This document shows positions 35,616 to 43,365 of a stretch of 64,000 bases of DNA, one piece after another. The position numbers and the translations under genes were made by a program. Each line of letters opens with the position of its first letter. Position 1 is the stretch's first letter. The stretch comes from Cupriavidus taiwanensis. Lineage in GTDB: Bacteria; Pseudomonadota; Gammaproteobacteria; Burkholderiales; Burkholderiaceae. The notes beneath the pieces are model-generated. The model had not been told where the DNA came from and did not search any database. It saw nothing but the letters and a program-made list of their open reading frames with translations. The DNA lies in contig NZ_LT977070.1 in assembly GCF_900250075.1 (NCBI RefSeq), positions 930,001 through 994,000 of the forward strand. Direction: 5' to 3'.

Positions 35616-37157
35616 TTATACCCAGCCCAGCCAGCGCCAGTAGGTCGCGGCGAACAGCAGCATCATGGCGTAGCCGATGATCGTGACCGGGATGCCGATG
35701 CGCGCGAACTGGCGGCCGTTGAAGGTCTCGGTGCCCAGGCACACCATGTTCTGCGGCGCGTTGATCGGCAGGATAAAGCCGAAGCTGACGGTAAAGCCCA
35801 GCAGCATGGTGATGCCGACGCGGTTGATGTCGCCGGGCAGGGTCTGCAGCACCGAGATCAGGATCGGCAGCAGCGCCGCGGTCAGCGCGGTGGCGCTGGC
35901 AAAGCCCAGGTGGATCAGGATCAGGAAGGCCGACAGGATCGCAAACACCAGCAGCGCGCCATGCGCCGCCAGCCCCGAATGCGTGACCACGAACTGGCCC
36001 AGCCACTGCCCGGCCTGGGTCGACAGCAGCGCGGTGCCCAGGCTGATGCCGACCCCGAACACGATCAGCGTGCCCCAAGGCGTGCGCTGCTGCATGGTCT
36101 TCCAGTCCATCACGCCGATGCGCGGCAGCATCAGGATCACCAGCCCGACGAAGGTCACGGTGGCGGTGTCGAAGCTGTGCAGCTTGCCCTCGGTGGCCCA
36201 GAACAGCAGCAGGCCCAGCGACACCGCGGCCAGCCGCTTCTGCGCGCCGCTCATCGGGCCGAGCGCGGACAGTTCGCGCTGCACCGCCTCCTTGCCGCCG
36301 GGAATGGCCTCGGTCTCGGCCGGCAGCAACCAGCGCACCAGCACATAGAGCACCACCGACATCGCCACTGCCCACGGCGCGCCCGCGATCAGCCATTGCA
36401 GCCAGGTGACGCGCTCGCCCAGCAGCTTGTCCATGAAGCCGACCGTCAGCAGGTTCTGCGCGGCGGCGGTCTGGATGCCGACGTTCCAGATGCTGGTGGC
36501 CTGCGCCACCGTAATCATGATGCCGGCGGCGATATTGGATTTCTTGTCGACCCCGAACGCGGCGATCACGCCCATCATGATCGGCACCACGCAGGCGCTG
36601 CGCGCGGTGGCGCTGGGCACCACCAGGCTCAGCGCGATGGTGACGGCGATGGTGCCGATCAGGATGCGGCGCGTGCTGGTGCCGATTGCCGACAGCGTCA
36701 CCAGTGCGATGCGCCGGTCGAGCCCGGTCACCGTCATCGCCGCGGAAATGAACAGCGCCGCCGCGACCAGCGCCAGCGCGGTATTGGAGAACCCGGCCAG
36801 CGCCATGCCGAGCGCCTTCGAGGTCCCGTATTGCACCGAGGGGTCGTTCACGGTCGGCGCAAAGCCGATCAGCCCGGCCATCAGCGAGGTGATCATGATG
36901 GCGCTGGCCTCGTACGACACCGCCTCGGTGATCCATACCACGATGGCGAACGCCAGGATCGCCAGCATGCGCTGGCCGGCAATGGTGAGCCCGTCGGGCT
37001 GCGGGATCGCCAGCACCGCGAGCAGCGCGGCGGCGGCTGCGAACAGGCCCCAGTGCAGGGTCGGCCTGGGTGTGGCTGCGGGTGCTGGGGTGGCTGCTGG
37101 CGCGGCCACGGCGGGGGTATCAGGGGCAGGCGGCTGGGAGGCGGGAAGTTCTGGCAT
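35616..37157 (-). CDS. DASS (SLC13) family anion transporter
   Basis: A 513-residue inner-membrane transporter of the divalent anion:sodium symporter family, carrying dicarboxylates or sulfate-like anions. More than ten hydrophobic helices are visible. Family signatures are 'VVWITEAVSYEASAIMI', 'VVPSATARSACVVPIMMGVI', 'LHSFDTATVTFVGL' and 'PINAPQNMVCLGTETF'. An alanine/proline-rich N-terminal tail precedes the first helix. ATG at 37157 is preferred because 'aagga' lies nine bases upstream; ATG at 37166 would abut that site. It stands alone, 59 bases from the GT51 gene. The substrate is not certain. Confidence 0.85.
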   Translation of the reverse strand: MPELPASQPPAPDTPAVAAPAATPAPAATPRPTLHWGLFAAAAALLAVLAIPQPDGLTIAGQRMLAILAFAIVVWITEAVSYEASAIMITSLMAGLIGFAPTVNDPSVQYGTSKALGMALAGFSNTALALVAAALFISAAMTVTGLDRRIALVTLSAIGTSTRRILIGTIAVTIALSLVVPSATARSACVVPIMMGVIAAFGVDKKSNIAAGIMITVAQATSIWNVGIQTAAAQNLLTVGFMDKLLGERVTWLQWLIAGAPWAVAMSVVLYVLVRWLLPAETEAIPGGKEAVQRELSALGPMSGAQKRLAAVSLGLLLFWATEGKLHSFDTATVTFVGLVILMLPRIGVMDWKTMQQRTPWGTLIVFGVGISLGTALLSTQAGQWLGQFVVTHSGLAAHGALLVFAILSAFLILIHLGFASATALTAALLPILISVLQTLPGDINRVGITMLLGFTVSFGFILPINAPQNMVCLGTETFNGRQFARIGIPVTIIGYAMMLLFAATYWRWLGWV

Positions 37158-37422
37158 TGCCGACATTCCTTGTAGTTCGACCTGATTGAAATTTTCCGGC
37201 GCGCAGCGGGCGATGTCGAGGACCGAGGCGGGATAGTTAGGCCCGTCATGCGCAAGATCAAGGCGATGGCAGATCGCCGGATTCCCCGGCCGCCGCGCGC
37301 GTCATACCAGTGAGAGGCTCGCCACACAAGGCCTGCGCGGCAGTCCGCATGATCCGATACCGGCGCCGTGCCGGGTTCCGCGAGACACGAGCCGGAGTGA
37401 TCTGAAATAATTGGAGCCGACC

Positions 37423-37668
37423 ATGAAGGTTTTAGTACGCGGTCTCAAGGCCGGGCTGGACCCGGCGGCGCTGCGCAAGGCGCTGGCGCGGTATGCGAAG
37501 ATCCGTTCGGTGGAACTGGTGCAGGAAGGCGACCCCAGGCATCCCTGGGCCTGGGTCGATATCGACGCCGGCGCGCTGACGGTCTGGAAGCTGGTGGCGC
37601 GGCTGGACCGGCGCTATATCGCCGGCTGCCACCTGCGCTGGCACGTGCCGGCGTACCGCGAGCGCTGA
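37423..37668 (+). CDS. Small protein of unknown function, RRM-like fold possible
   Basis: An 81-residue protein I cannot assign to a family. The N-terminus 'MKVLVRGLKAGLDPAALRKA' followed by 'LARYAKIRSVELVQEGDP', 'PWAWVDID' and 'RRYIAGCHLRWHVP' has the beta-alpha-beta-beta-alpha-beta rhythm of an RNA recognition motif, with 'KVLVRGL' in the RNP2 position and 'WAWVDID' in the RNP1 position. The ATG at 37423 has 'ttggag' eight bases upstream; an upstream start at 37411 overlaps that site. It is followed 51 bases later by the tyrosine phosphatase gene. RNA binding is inference from pattern only. Confidence 0.7.
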   Translation: MKVLVRGLKAGLDPAALRKALARYAKIRSVELVQEGDPRHPWAWVDIDAGALTVWKLVARLDRRYIAGCHLRWHVPAYRER

Positions 37669-37719
37669 AGCGACGCACCGGCACCGGCGCGCCCCGGCAA
37701 CGACAAACTGGAAAGAACA

Positions 37720-38553
37720 ATGCTCAAGTGGCTTCAACGCGCGGCATGCCCGCATGCCTTCGCGGCCATGCCGCCAACACCGGCGGCGAGCGGCGCCGTG
37801 CCGCACATGCCGGAGGTGCCGGACCTGGTATTCGAGCGCATCAGCAACGCGCGCGACCTGGGCGGACTGGTGGGCGCGCAAGGACGCCGCGTGCGCCACG
37901 GCCGGCTCTTCCGCAGCGGCAACCCGGCGCTGGCGAGCGATGCCGACCTGGAGCGGCTGCAGGCGCTCGGGCTCGACATGGTGGTGGACTTCCGCTCGCC
38001 CGGCGAGAAGTCGCCGGGCGAAGCGGCCTTCGGCCAGCGCTTCCGCTGGCAGGCGGTGCCGGTGCTGGAAGGCAGCATGGCGATGGATGTGCTGATGCCG
38101 CGGCTGCGCGCCAGCACGCCGGCGCAGATGGATGCCTTCATGCTCGAGGTGTACCGCGATTTCCCGGTGCGCTACCGCGCTGCCTTCGCCGGCTTCATGC
38201 AGACCGTGCAGGGCGGCCAGACGCTGCTGTTCCACTGCACCGCGGGCAAGGACCGCACCGGCTTCGCCGCGCTGCTGTTGCTGGCCGCGCTGGGTGTCGG
38301 CCAGGACGACATCCTGGCCAACTACCTGGAATCGAACCAGCGCAACGCGCAGTTCAATGCGGCCGCGCTGGCGCAGATGGGCGGGCTCGGCATCGATGCC
38401 GCGGTGATGATGCCGCTGCTGGAAGTCCGGGCCAGCTATCTCGAGGCGTCGATGCAGGCCATCGACGCGGGCTGGGGCAGCGTCGGCAACTACCTGCGCG
38501 ACGCGCTGCAGGTCGACGTCGCGCAGCTGCGCGCGCACTACCTGGCCGGCTGA
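37720..38553 (+). CDS. Tyrosine-protein phosphatase family protein
   Basis: A 277-residue protein of the bacterial PTP3 tyrosine/dual-specificity phosphatase family. The P-loop 'FHCTAGKDRTGFAALLLL' contains the nucleophile Cys173 and Arg179. 'ISNARDLGGLVGAQGRRVRH' near residue 42 and 'LFRSGNP' are typical of this family, as is 'VVDFRSPGEKSPGE'. No signal peptide is evident, so it is cytoplasmic, although an alanine/proline-rich N-terminal segment precedes the domain. Related proteins act on phosphotyrosine or phosphoinositides; the substrate here is unknown. Confidence 0.85.
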   Translation: MLKWLQRAACPHAFAAMPPTPAASGAVPHMPEVPDLVFERISNARDLGGLVGAQGRRVRHGRLFRSGNPALASDADLERLQALGLDMVVDFRSPGEKSPGEAAFGQRFRWQAVPVLEGSMAMDVLMPRLRASTPAQMDAFMLEVYRDFPVRYRAAFAGFMQTVQGGQTLLFHCTAGKDRTGFAALLLLAALGVGQDDILANYLESNQRNAQFNAAALAQMGGLGIDAAVMMPLLEVRASYLEASMQAIDAGWGSVGNYLRDALQVDVAQLRAHYLAG

Positions 38554-38649
38554 ATCACCGGCTCGCTGGCGGGGCGGATCCCGAAATCGGATTACCATAA
38601 CCGCGTTACCGACTTCATTGCGGTGCCGGCCAGCGGCGCCCGACCCCCA

Positions 38650-39444
38650 ATGCTTGAACTCCAGGGAGCCATCTGGTTCCGCTCCGGCTCGCAGGACTGG
38701 GGCGGCAAGGACCGCATCGCGCTGCTCGCCGCCATCGGCGCGCACGGCTCGATCACGGCCGCCGCGCGCGCCGTCGGCATCAGCTACAAGGCGGCGTGGG
38801 ACGCCATCGACGCGATGAACAACAGCGCCGGCGAGCCGCTGGTGGTGCGCGCCGCGGGCGGCAAGGGCGGCGGCGGCACGCGCCTGACCGCGCGCGGCGA
38901 ACAGCTGATCCGCACCTATCGCGCGCTCGAGGACGAGCACCGGCGCTTTGTCGCGCAGCTGTCGCGGCTGGGCGAGGGCGCGGCCGACGATATCCACCTG
39001 ATGAGGCGAATGATGATCAAGACCAGTGCGCGCAACAAGCTGTTCGGGCGCGTGGCCAGCGTCAAGGGCGGCGCGGTCAACGACGAGGTGGTGCTGGAGC
39101 TGCCCGGCGGGCAGCGCATCGTCGCCACCATCACGCACGAGAGCGTCGAGACCCTGGAACTTGCCGAAGGCGTCGAGGCGTTTGCGCTGATCAAGGCATC
39201 GTCGGTGCTGGTGGGGCTGCCCGACCCGGGGCTGCGGCTGTCGGCGCGCAACCAGCTGGCGGGCGTGGTGGCGCGGGTGATGCCCGGCGCTGTGAACGCC
39301 GAGGTGGTGATCGAACTCGACGGCGGCGGCACGGTGGCCGCGATCGTCACCAACGGCAGCGTCGAGGCGCTGGGGCTGCAGGCCGGCGTGGCCGCGGTGG
39401 CGATCTTCAAGGCCTCGAGCGTGATCCTCGGCGTAATGGGATGA
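38650..39444 (+). CDS. modE: Molybdate-responsive regulator ModE
   Basis: A 264-residue repressor/activator. The winged HTH ('GSITAAARAVGISYKAAWDA' and 'GKGGGGTRLTARGEQLI') is at residues about 30-95. Two TOBE/Mop domains that bind molybdate follow: 'MIKTSARNKLFGRVASVKGG' and 'LSARNQLAGVVARVMPGAVN'. ModE bound to molybdate represses modABC and adjusts molybdoenzyme genes. A near-perfect ModE box lies upstream of modA at 42939-42962 in this window. The ATG at 38650 lies nine codons inside an open frame from 38623; the HTH begins soon after it, and the first residues match the family. Confidence 0.92.
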   Translation: MLELQGAIWFRSGSQDWGGKDRIALLAAIGAHGSITAAARAVGISYKAAWDAIDAMNNSAGEPLVVRAAGGKGGGGTRLTARGEQLIRTYRALEDEHRRFVAQLSRLGEGAADDIHLMRRMMIKTSARNKLFGRVASVKGGAVNDEVVLELPGGQRIVATITHESVETLELAEGVEAFALIKASSVLVGLPDPGLRLSARNQLAGVVARVMPGAVNAEVVIELDGGGTVAAIVTNGSVEALGLQAGVAAVAIFKASSVILGVMG

Positions 39445-39496
39445 GTTCCGGGGCGTGCAATAATAGCCGCCCCCAAAGCATGTCGTTTCCCTCGCA

Positions 39497-40096
39497 ATGC
39501 ACGCCGCGCTGGCTGGCTTTTCCCTCGGTCTTTCCCTGATTCTTGCCATCGGTTCCCAGAATGCCTTCGTGCTGCGGCAGGGCCTGCGGCGCGAGCACGT
39601 GTTCTGGGTCTGCCTGGTGTGCGCGCTGTCGGATGCGCTGCTGATCCTGCTGGGCGTGTCCGGCTTTGCCGTGATGATCCGCGCGTTGCCCTGGCTGGGC
39701 GAGGCCATGCGCTATGGCGGCGCGGCCTTCCTCGCCTGGTATGGCGCGCGCAGCTTCATCGCGGCGTGGCGCTCGAACGCGGTGCTGGATCCCAGCGATG
39801 CCGCGCCGCGGCCGCTGGCGCCGACGCTGGCCGTGTGCCTGGCCTTCACCTGGCTCAATCCGCATGTGTATCTCGACACGGTGACGCTGATCGGTTCGGT
39901 GTCGACCCAGTTCGCGGGCCACGCGCGCGAATTCGCCGCAGGCGCCATGACTGCCTCGTTCCTGTTCTTCTTCGCGCTGGGCTATGGCGCGGCGCTGCTG
40001 CGGCCGGTGTTTGCGCGGCCGCGGGCATGGCAGGTGCTGGAGGTGGTGATCGGCATCACCATGTGGGTGATTGCCGCGCGTTTGCTGATCGGTTGA
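39497..40096 (+). CDS. LysE/ArgO family amino-acid exporter
   Basis: A 199-residue inner-membrane protein with about six helices, of the LysE/ArgO exporter family. The N-terminus 'AGFSLGLSLILAIGSQNAFV' and 'LRQGLRREHVFWVCLVCA' are diagnostic, as is 'FTWLNPHVYLDTVTLIGSVS'. It probably exports arginine, lysine or analogues. It lies 52 bases downstream of modE and 15 bases before the CYTH gene. An arginine catabolic pair is present at 52.6 kb, which would share the substrate, but no direct link is visible. Confidence 0.88.
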   Translation: MHAALAGFSLGLSLILAIGSQNAFVLRQGLRREHVFWVCLVCALSDALLILLGVSGFAVMIRALPWLGEAMRYGGAAFLAWYGARSFIAAWRSNAVLDPSDAAPRPLAPTLAVCLAFTWLNPHVYLDTVTLIGSVSTQFAGHAREFAAGAMTASFLFFFALGYGAALLRPVFARPRAWQVLEVVIGITMWVIAARLLIG

Positions 40097-40111
40097 ACGG
40101 AAGGAGCACGG

Positions 40112-40651
40112 ATGCCAAGAAACGTCGAGATCAAGGCGCGCATAGACAGCGTCGAGGCGCTGTTGCCGCGCGCCGCCGCACTGGCCGACCACGGACCCGA
40201 ATACATCTGCCAGGACGATACCTTCTTCCGCTGCGCCAACGGGCGGCTCAAGCTGCGCGAGTTCGCGCCGGACCGCGGCGAACTGATCTTCTACGCGCGC
40301 GCCGACGAGGCTGGGCCGAAGGAGAGCTTCTACATCCTGTCGCCGACGCCATCGCCCGGCACGCTGCGCGCCGCCTTGGCCGCCGCGCACGGTGAGGGCG
40401 GGCGCGTGCGCAAGCTGCGCACGCTGTACCTGGCGGGACGCACGCGCGTGCACCTGGACCGGGTCGAGGCGCTCGGCGATTTCCTGGAGCTCGAAGTGGT
40501 GCTGGCCGATGCGGAAAGCGTGGCTGACGGCGTGGCCGAGGCCCACGCCCTGCTGGCCCGCCTGGGCGTTCCCGCGTCCGCCTTGATCGAAGGCGCGTAC
40601 GTGGACCTGCTGCGCGCGGCTCAGGCCACGCGCGCCGGCACCGGCGCGTAG
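40112..40651 (+). CDS. CYTH domain protein (class IV adenylate cyclase-like)
   Basis: A 179-residue protein of the CYTH superfamily (CyaB/thiamine triphosphatase fold), which acts on triphosphorylated substrates using divalent metals. The N-terminal 'NVEIKAR' carries the signature ExK, with 'DDTFFRCANGRLKLREFAP' and 'VHLDRVEALGDFLELEVVL' supplying further basic and acidic tunnel residues. The reaction could be cAMP synthesis, thiamine triphosphate hydrolysis or tripolyphosphatase activity; sequence does not decide. Its 3' end overlaps the convergent modC gene by 31 bases. Confidence 0.85.
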   Translation: MPRNVEIKARIDSVEALLPRAAALADHGPEYICQDDTFFRCANGRLKLREFAPDRGELIFYARADEAGPKESFYILSPTPSPGTLRAALAAAHGEGGRVRKLRTLYLAGRTRVHLDRVEALGDFLELEVVLADAESVADGVAEAHALLARLGVPASALIEGAYVDLLRAAQATRAGTGA

Positions 40652-41343
40652 ACCGGCGGGTGGTGGCGGCTGGTGCCGCTGCCGAAGATGCGGCCTTCGC
40701 GGATTTCGAGCACGTGGTCGCCCAGCGCCTCGACATCGGCCGGGTCGTGCGAGATCACCAGCATCGGCACGTCCAGGCTGGCCTGCAGCGTGCGCAGCTC
40801 CGCCCGCATGCGCGCGCGCAGCGCGGGATCCAGCGCCGAGAACGGTTCATCGAGCAGGACGATGTCGGGCTGCGCCACCAGCGCGCGCGCCAGCGCCACG
40901 CGCTGCTTCTGGCCGCCGGAGATCTCCGCCGGGTAGTTGCCGGCGATGTCGGCCAGGCCGAAGGCATCGATCCAGCGCTGCGCCTGCGGATGCGCGGCGC
41001 CGCGGCGCGGATTGCGCCAGCCGCGCGCCAGGCCGAAGCCGATGTTCTGGCCCACGGTCAGGTGCGGGAACAGCGCATATTCCTGGAACAGGTAGGCCAC
41101 GCGGCGCTCCTGCGGACGCACGTCGATGCCGGCGTCGGCGTCGAACAGGGTGCGGCCGTTGAGCACGATGCGGCCGCTGTCCGGCGTCAGCAGCCCGGCG
41201 ATGGCGCGCAGCGTCAGGCTCTTGCCGGCGCCCGAAGGGCCGAACAGCGCAATGCGCCGGCTGGCCGAATCGAATTCGATATCGAGCCCGAAGTGGCGGT
41301 CGGCCGAGACCATCTGCTTGCGGATGCTGACGTGCATGCTCAT
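40621..41343 (-). CDS. modC: Molybdate ABC transporter ATPase ModC
   Basis: A 240-residue ATP-binding subunit of the molybdate importer. Walker A 'FGPSGAGKSLTLRAIAGL', Q-loop 'VAYLFQEYALFPHLTV', signature 'ISGGQKQRVALARALV' and Walker B 'DIVLLDEPFSALDP' are all intact. The usual C-terminal TOBE/Mop regulatory domain of about 110 residues is absent, so the protein is short for ModC. The ATG at 41343 begins just before 'HVSIRKQM'; the open frame upstream to 41448 falls in modB. It ends inside the convergent CYTH gene. It is the third gene of modABC. Confidence 0.9.
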   Translation of the reverse strand: MSMHVSIRKQMVSADRHFGLDIEFDSASRRIALFGPSGAGKSLTLRAIAGLLTPDSGRIVLNGRTLFDADAGIDVRPQERRVAYLFQEYALFPHLTVGQNIGFGLARGWRNPRRGAAHPQAQRWIDAFGLADIAGNYPAEISGGQKQRVALARALVAQPDIVLLDEPFSALDPALRARMRAELRTLQASLDVPMLVISHDPADVEALGDHVLEIREGRIFGSGTSRHHPPVYAPVPARVA

Positions 41344-41365
41344 GGCGATATGCGTGGCCCTAACG

Positions 41366-42076
41366 TTAGCGGACGCGCGGGCGCAGGCGCCGGCGTTCGT
41401 AGAGTTCAGCGGGATGGCGCGCGGCCGCTGGCACCAGGCGTCCGGCAATCACCAGCAGCAGCACGCAGGTGACGGAGGTGACCAGCACCAGCAGGTTGGC
41501 GGTGTTGTCGTCGCCGGCCTGGACCGCCTCATAGATGGCCACCGACAGGGTCTGGGTGCGCCCGGGCAGGTTGCCCGCGATCATCAGCGTGGCGCCGAAT
41601 TCGCCCAGCGCGCGCGCAAACGCCAGCAGCACGCCGGCGATGATGCCGCGCGCCGCCAGCGGCAGCGTGACGCGAAAGAAGATGCCGGCTTCGGGCACGC
41701 CCAGCACGCGCGCGGCGTTCTCCAGCTGGTGGTCGACGCCTTCGAAGGCGGCGCGCGCGGACTTCAGCACCAGCGGGAAGGCGACGATGGTCGACGCCAG
41801 CACCGCGCCCTGCCAGGTGAAGACCAGCTCGATGCCGAGCCGCGCCAGCCACTCGCCGAACACGCCACGGCGCCCCACCAGCACCAGCAGGTAATAGCCC
41901 AGCACCGTCGGCGGCAGCACCAGCGGCAGCGTCAGCACCGCGTCGACCACGTCGCGCAGCGGCGAGCGCCAGCGCGCCAGCGCCCAGGCCGCGCCGACGC
42001 CGAGCACGGCGTTCAGCGCGGTGGCCCAGCCCGCCACCTTCAGCGACAGCAGCAGCGGTACCCAGACGGCATCCAT
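41366..42076 (-). CDS. modB: Molybdate ABC transporter permease ModB
   Basis: A 236-residue inner-membrane permease with about five helices. Family features are 'LPLVLPPTVLGYYLLVLVGR', 'GVFGEWLARLGIELVFTWQG' and the coupling-helix EAA motif 'AARVLGVPEAGIFFRVTLPL' followed by 'GEFGATLMIAGN'. It pairs with ModC and receives molybdate from ModA. It lies 18 bases downstream of modA and 22 bases before modC on the minus strand, forming modABC. Standard length, no anomalies. Confidence 0.95.
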   Translation of the reverse strand: MDAVWVPLLLSLKVAGWATALNAVLGVGAAWALARWRSPLRDVVDAVLTLPLVLPPTVLGYYLLVLVGRRGVFGEWLARLGIELVFTWQGAVLASTIVAFPLVLKSARAAFEGVDHQLENAARVLGVPEAGIFFRVTLPLAARGIIAGVLLAFARALGEFGATLMIAGNLPGRTQTLSVAIYEAVQAGDDNTANLLVLVTSVTCVLLLVIAGRLVPAAARHPAELYERRRLRPRVR

Positions 42077-42094
42077 GGCGTGCGCGCCGCGGCG

Positions 42095-42865
42095 TCAGGG
42101 CTTGTGGAAGCCGAAGCGCGACAGGATGGCCTGGCCTTCCGGCGAGGCGACATAGTCGACGAACTGCCCGGCTTCCTTCGGCTGGCGTGCCTGGCTGGTG
42201 ACGGCGATCGGGTAGGTGACCGGCGTGCGGCTGGGCACGCGCACCGCCACTTTGACCTTGTCGGGCATCACGGTGGCGTCGGTGGCAAAGACGAAGCCGG
42301 CCTCGACCTCGCCGCGCGCCACGTAGTCCAGGCTCTGGCGCACGTTCTGCGCGGGCACGCCCTTGGCGGCGACCGCGTCCCACAGCCCGGCTGCTTCCAG
42401 CGCGCCGCGGGTGTAGCGGCCCACCGGCACCGAGGCCGGGTTGCCGTAGGCGATGCGCCGGACTTCCGGGCGCGTCAGGTCCTGCAGCGAGGCGATTGCC
42501 AGCTTGCTGTCGGCCGGCACGATCAGCACCACCTGATTGGCGGCGAAGTTGCGGCGCGAGGCCGGCGCGATCACCTTTTCGGCCTCGGCCTTGTTCATCG
42601 CCTCCTGGTCGGCCGAGGCGAACACATCGGCCGGCGCGCCCCTGACGATCTGCTGCATCAGCACGTCGGAGGCGCCGAAGTTCAGCACCACGTGCGTGCC
42701 GGGGTGGGCGCGCTCGTAGGACTCGGCCAGCGCTTTGAAGGCGTTGGTCAGGCTGGCTGCGGCGGACACCACCAGGTCGGCGGCGAAGGCAGGCGGGGCG
42801 GCCAGCGCCAGCATCGCGGCGGCGGCCAGCAGCAGCCCGCGGCGGCGGGAACGGAAGGCAGGCAT
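42095..42865 (-). CDS. modA: Molybdate-binding periplasmic protein ModA
   Basis: A 256-residue periplasmic solute-binding protein. A Sec signal peptide begins with 'MPAFRSRRRGLLLAAAAMLA' and ends near 'PPAFAADL'. The mature protein starts 'VVSAAASLTNAFKALAESY', typical of ModA, and contains 'VLNFGASDVLMQQI', 'GAPADVFASAD' and 'AGFVFATDA'. The ATG at 42865 is chosen because 'gagga' lies six bases upstream and the signal peptide begins there; the frame continues upstream to 42943, across the ModE box region. First gene of modABC. Confidence 0.93.
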   Translation of the reverse strand: MPAFRSRRRGLLLAAAAMLALAAPPAFAADLVVSAAASLTNAFKALAESYERAHPGTHVVLNFGASDVLMQQIVRGAPADVFASADQEAMNKAEAEKVIAPASRRNFAANQVVLIVPADSKLAIASLQDLTRPEVRRIAYGNPASVPVGRYTRGALEAAGLWDAVAAKGVPAQNVRQSLDYVARGEVEAGFVFATDATVMPDKVKVAVRVPSRTPVTYPIAVTSQARQPKEAGQFVDYVASPEGQAILSRFGFHKP

Positions 42866-42938
42866 CGGAATCCTCGGGAAGCGGCCACCGGCATGCATGG
42901 GCATGCGCGGCAAGGCCGGAGCGGGGTGGACTGTCAGG

Positions 42939-42962
42939 CGCAATATACGTCTGTATATAGCG
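42939..42962 (-). promoter_or_regulatory. ModE box upstream of modA
   Basis: The 24-bp element reads, on the modA strand, 'cgctatatac' then 'agac' then 'gtatattgcg'. The arms match each other's reverse complement at nine of ten positions and resemble the known ModE operator (CGnTATAT arms). It lies about 74 bases before the modA ATG, where binding of molybdate-ModE would block transcription. ModE itself is encoded 3.5 kb away. Confidence 0.8.
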
Positions 42963-43090
42963 AGGCGTCAATGATGCGCCATGACGGGTGTCAGGGGTAT
43001 TCAAAGCGGCATAAGTGCGGTATCAGGGGCTGCGAATGAACCCCGGGCGAGGGAACGGCTGGCGCCTGCCCGGCGCCAGCCCTGCCGGCT

Positions 43091-43285
43091 TCAGGCCGGC
43101 GGCGTGCCTTCCTTGAACATGGATCTCAGCTGGCTGCGCAGCTCAGGCGTGTCCTGATGCTGGTGCACCGCCACCGCATGCTGGACCGCGGCTTCGAGCA
43201 GTTCGTCCTCGCTGTCGGCGCTCAGCGCGACCGTGCAGTGGGTGTCGCTCGGATACTCGCGGCAATCGATAAACTTGCGTGCCAT
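43091..43285 (-). CDS. DUF1059 family small protein
   Basis: A 64-residue protein, 'MARKFIDCREYPSDTHCTVA', continuing with 'LSADSEDELLEAAVQHAVAV'. This matches the DUF1059 family, small cytoplasmic proteins of unknown function with a conserved CREYP motif and a helix ending in a histidine-rich segment ('HAVAVHQHQDTPELR'). The ATG at 43285 has an excellent 'aggagg' five bases upstream. The gene stands alone between modA and a dehydrogenase gene. Two cysteines (Cys8, Cys17) could bind metal, but there is no evidence for that. Confidence 0.85.
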   Translation of the reverse strand: MARKFIDCREYPSDTHCTVALSADSEDELLEAAVQHAVAVHQHQDTPELRSQLRSMFKEGTPPA

Positions 43286-43365
43286 GATGCCTCCTGACGC
43301 CGGCCCGCAGGGTGGGCTGAGCCGGTGCCTCCAGTATAGGCACGCGGTCCTTGCCGGTTGGTGCC

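Noticed and set aside
35565..37175. A 536-residue plus-strand frame opposite the DASS transporter
   Set aside because: Low-complexity shadow; the minus-strand product has clear transporter signatures.
41126..43039. A 637-residue plus-strand frame across modC, modB and modA
   Set aside because: It runs antisense to three well-supported genes and has no recognisable domain.
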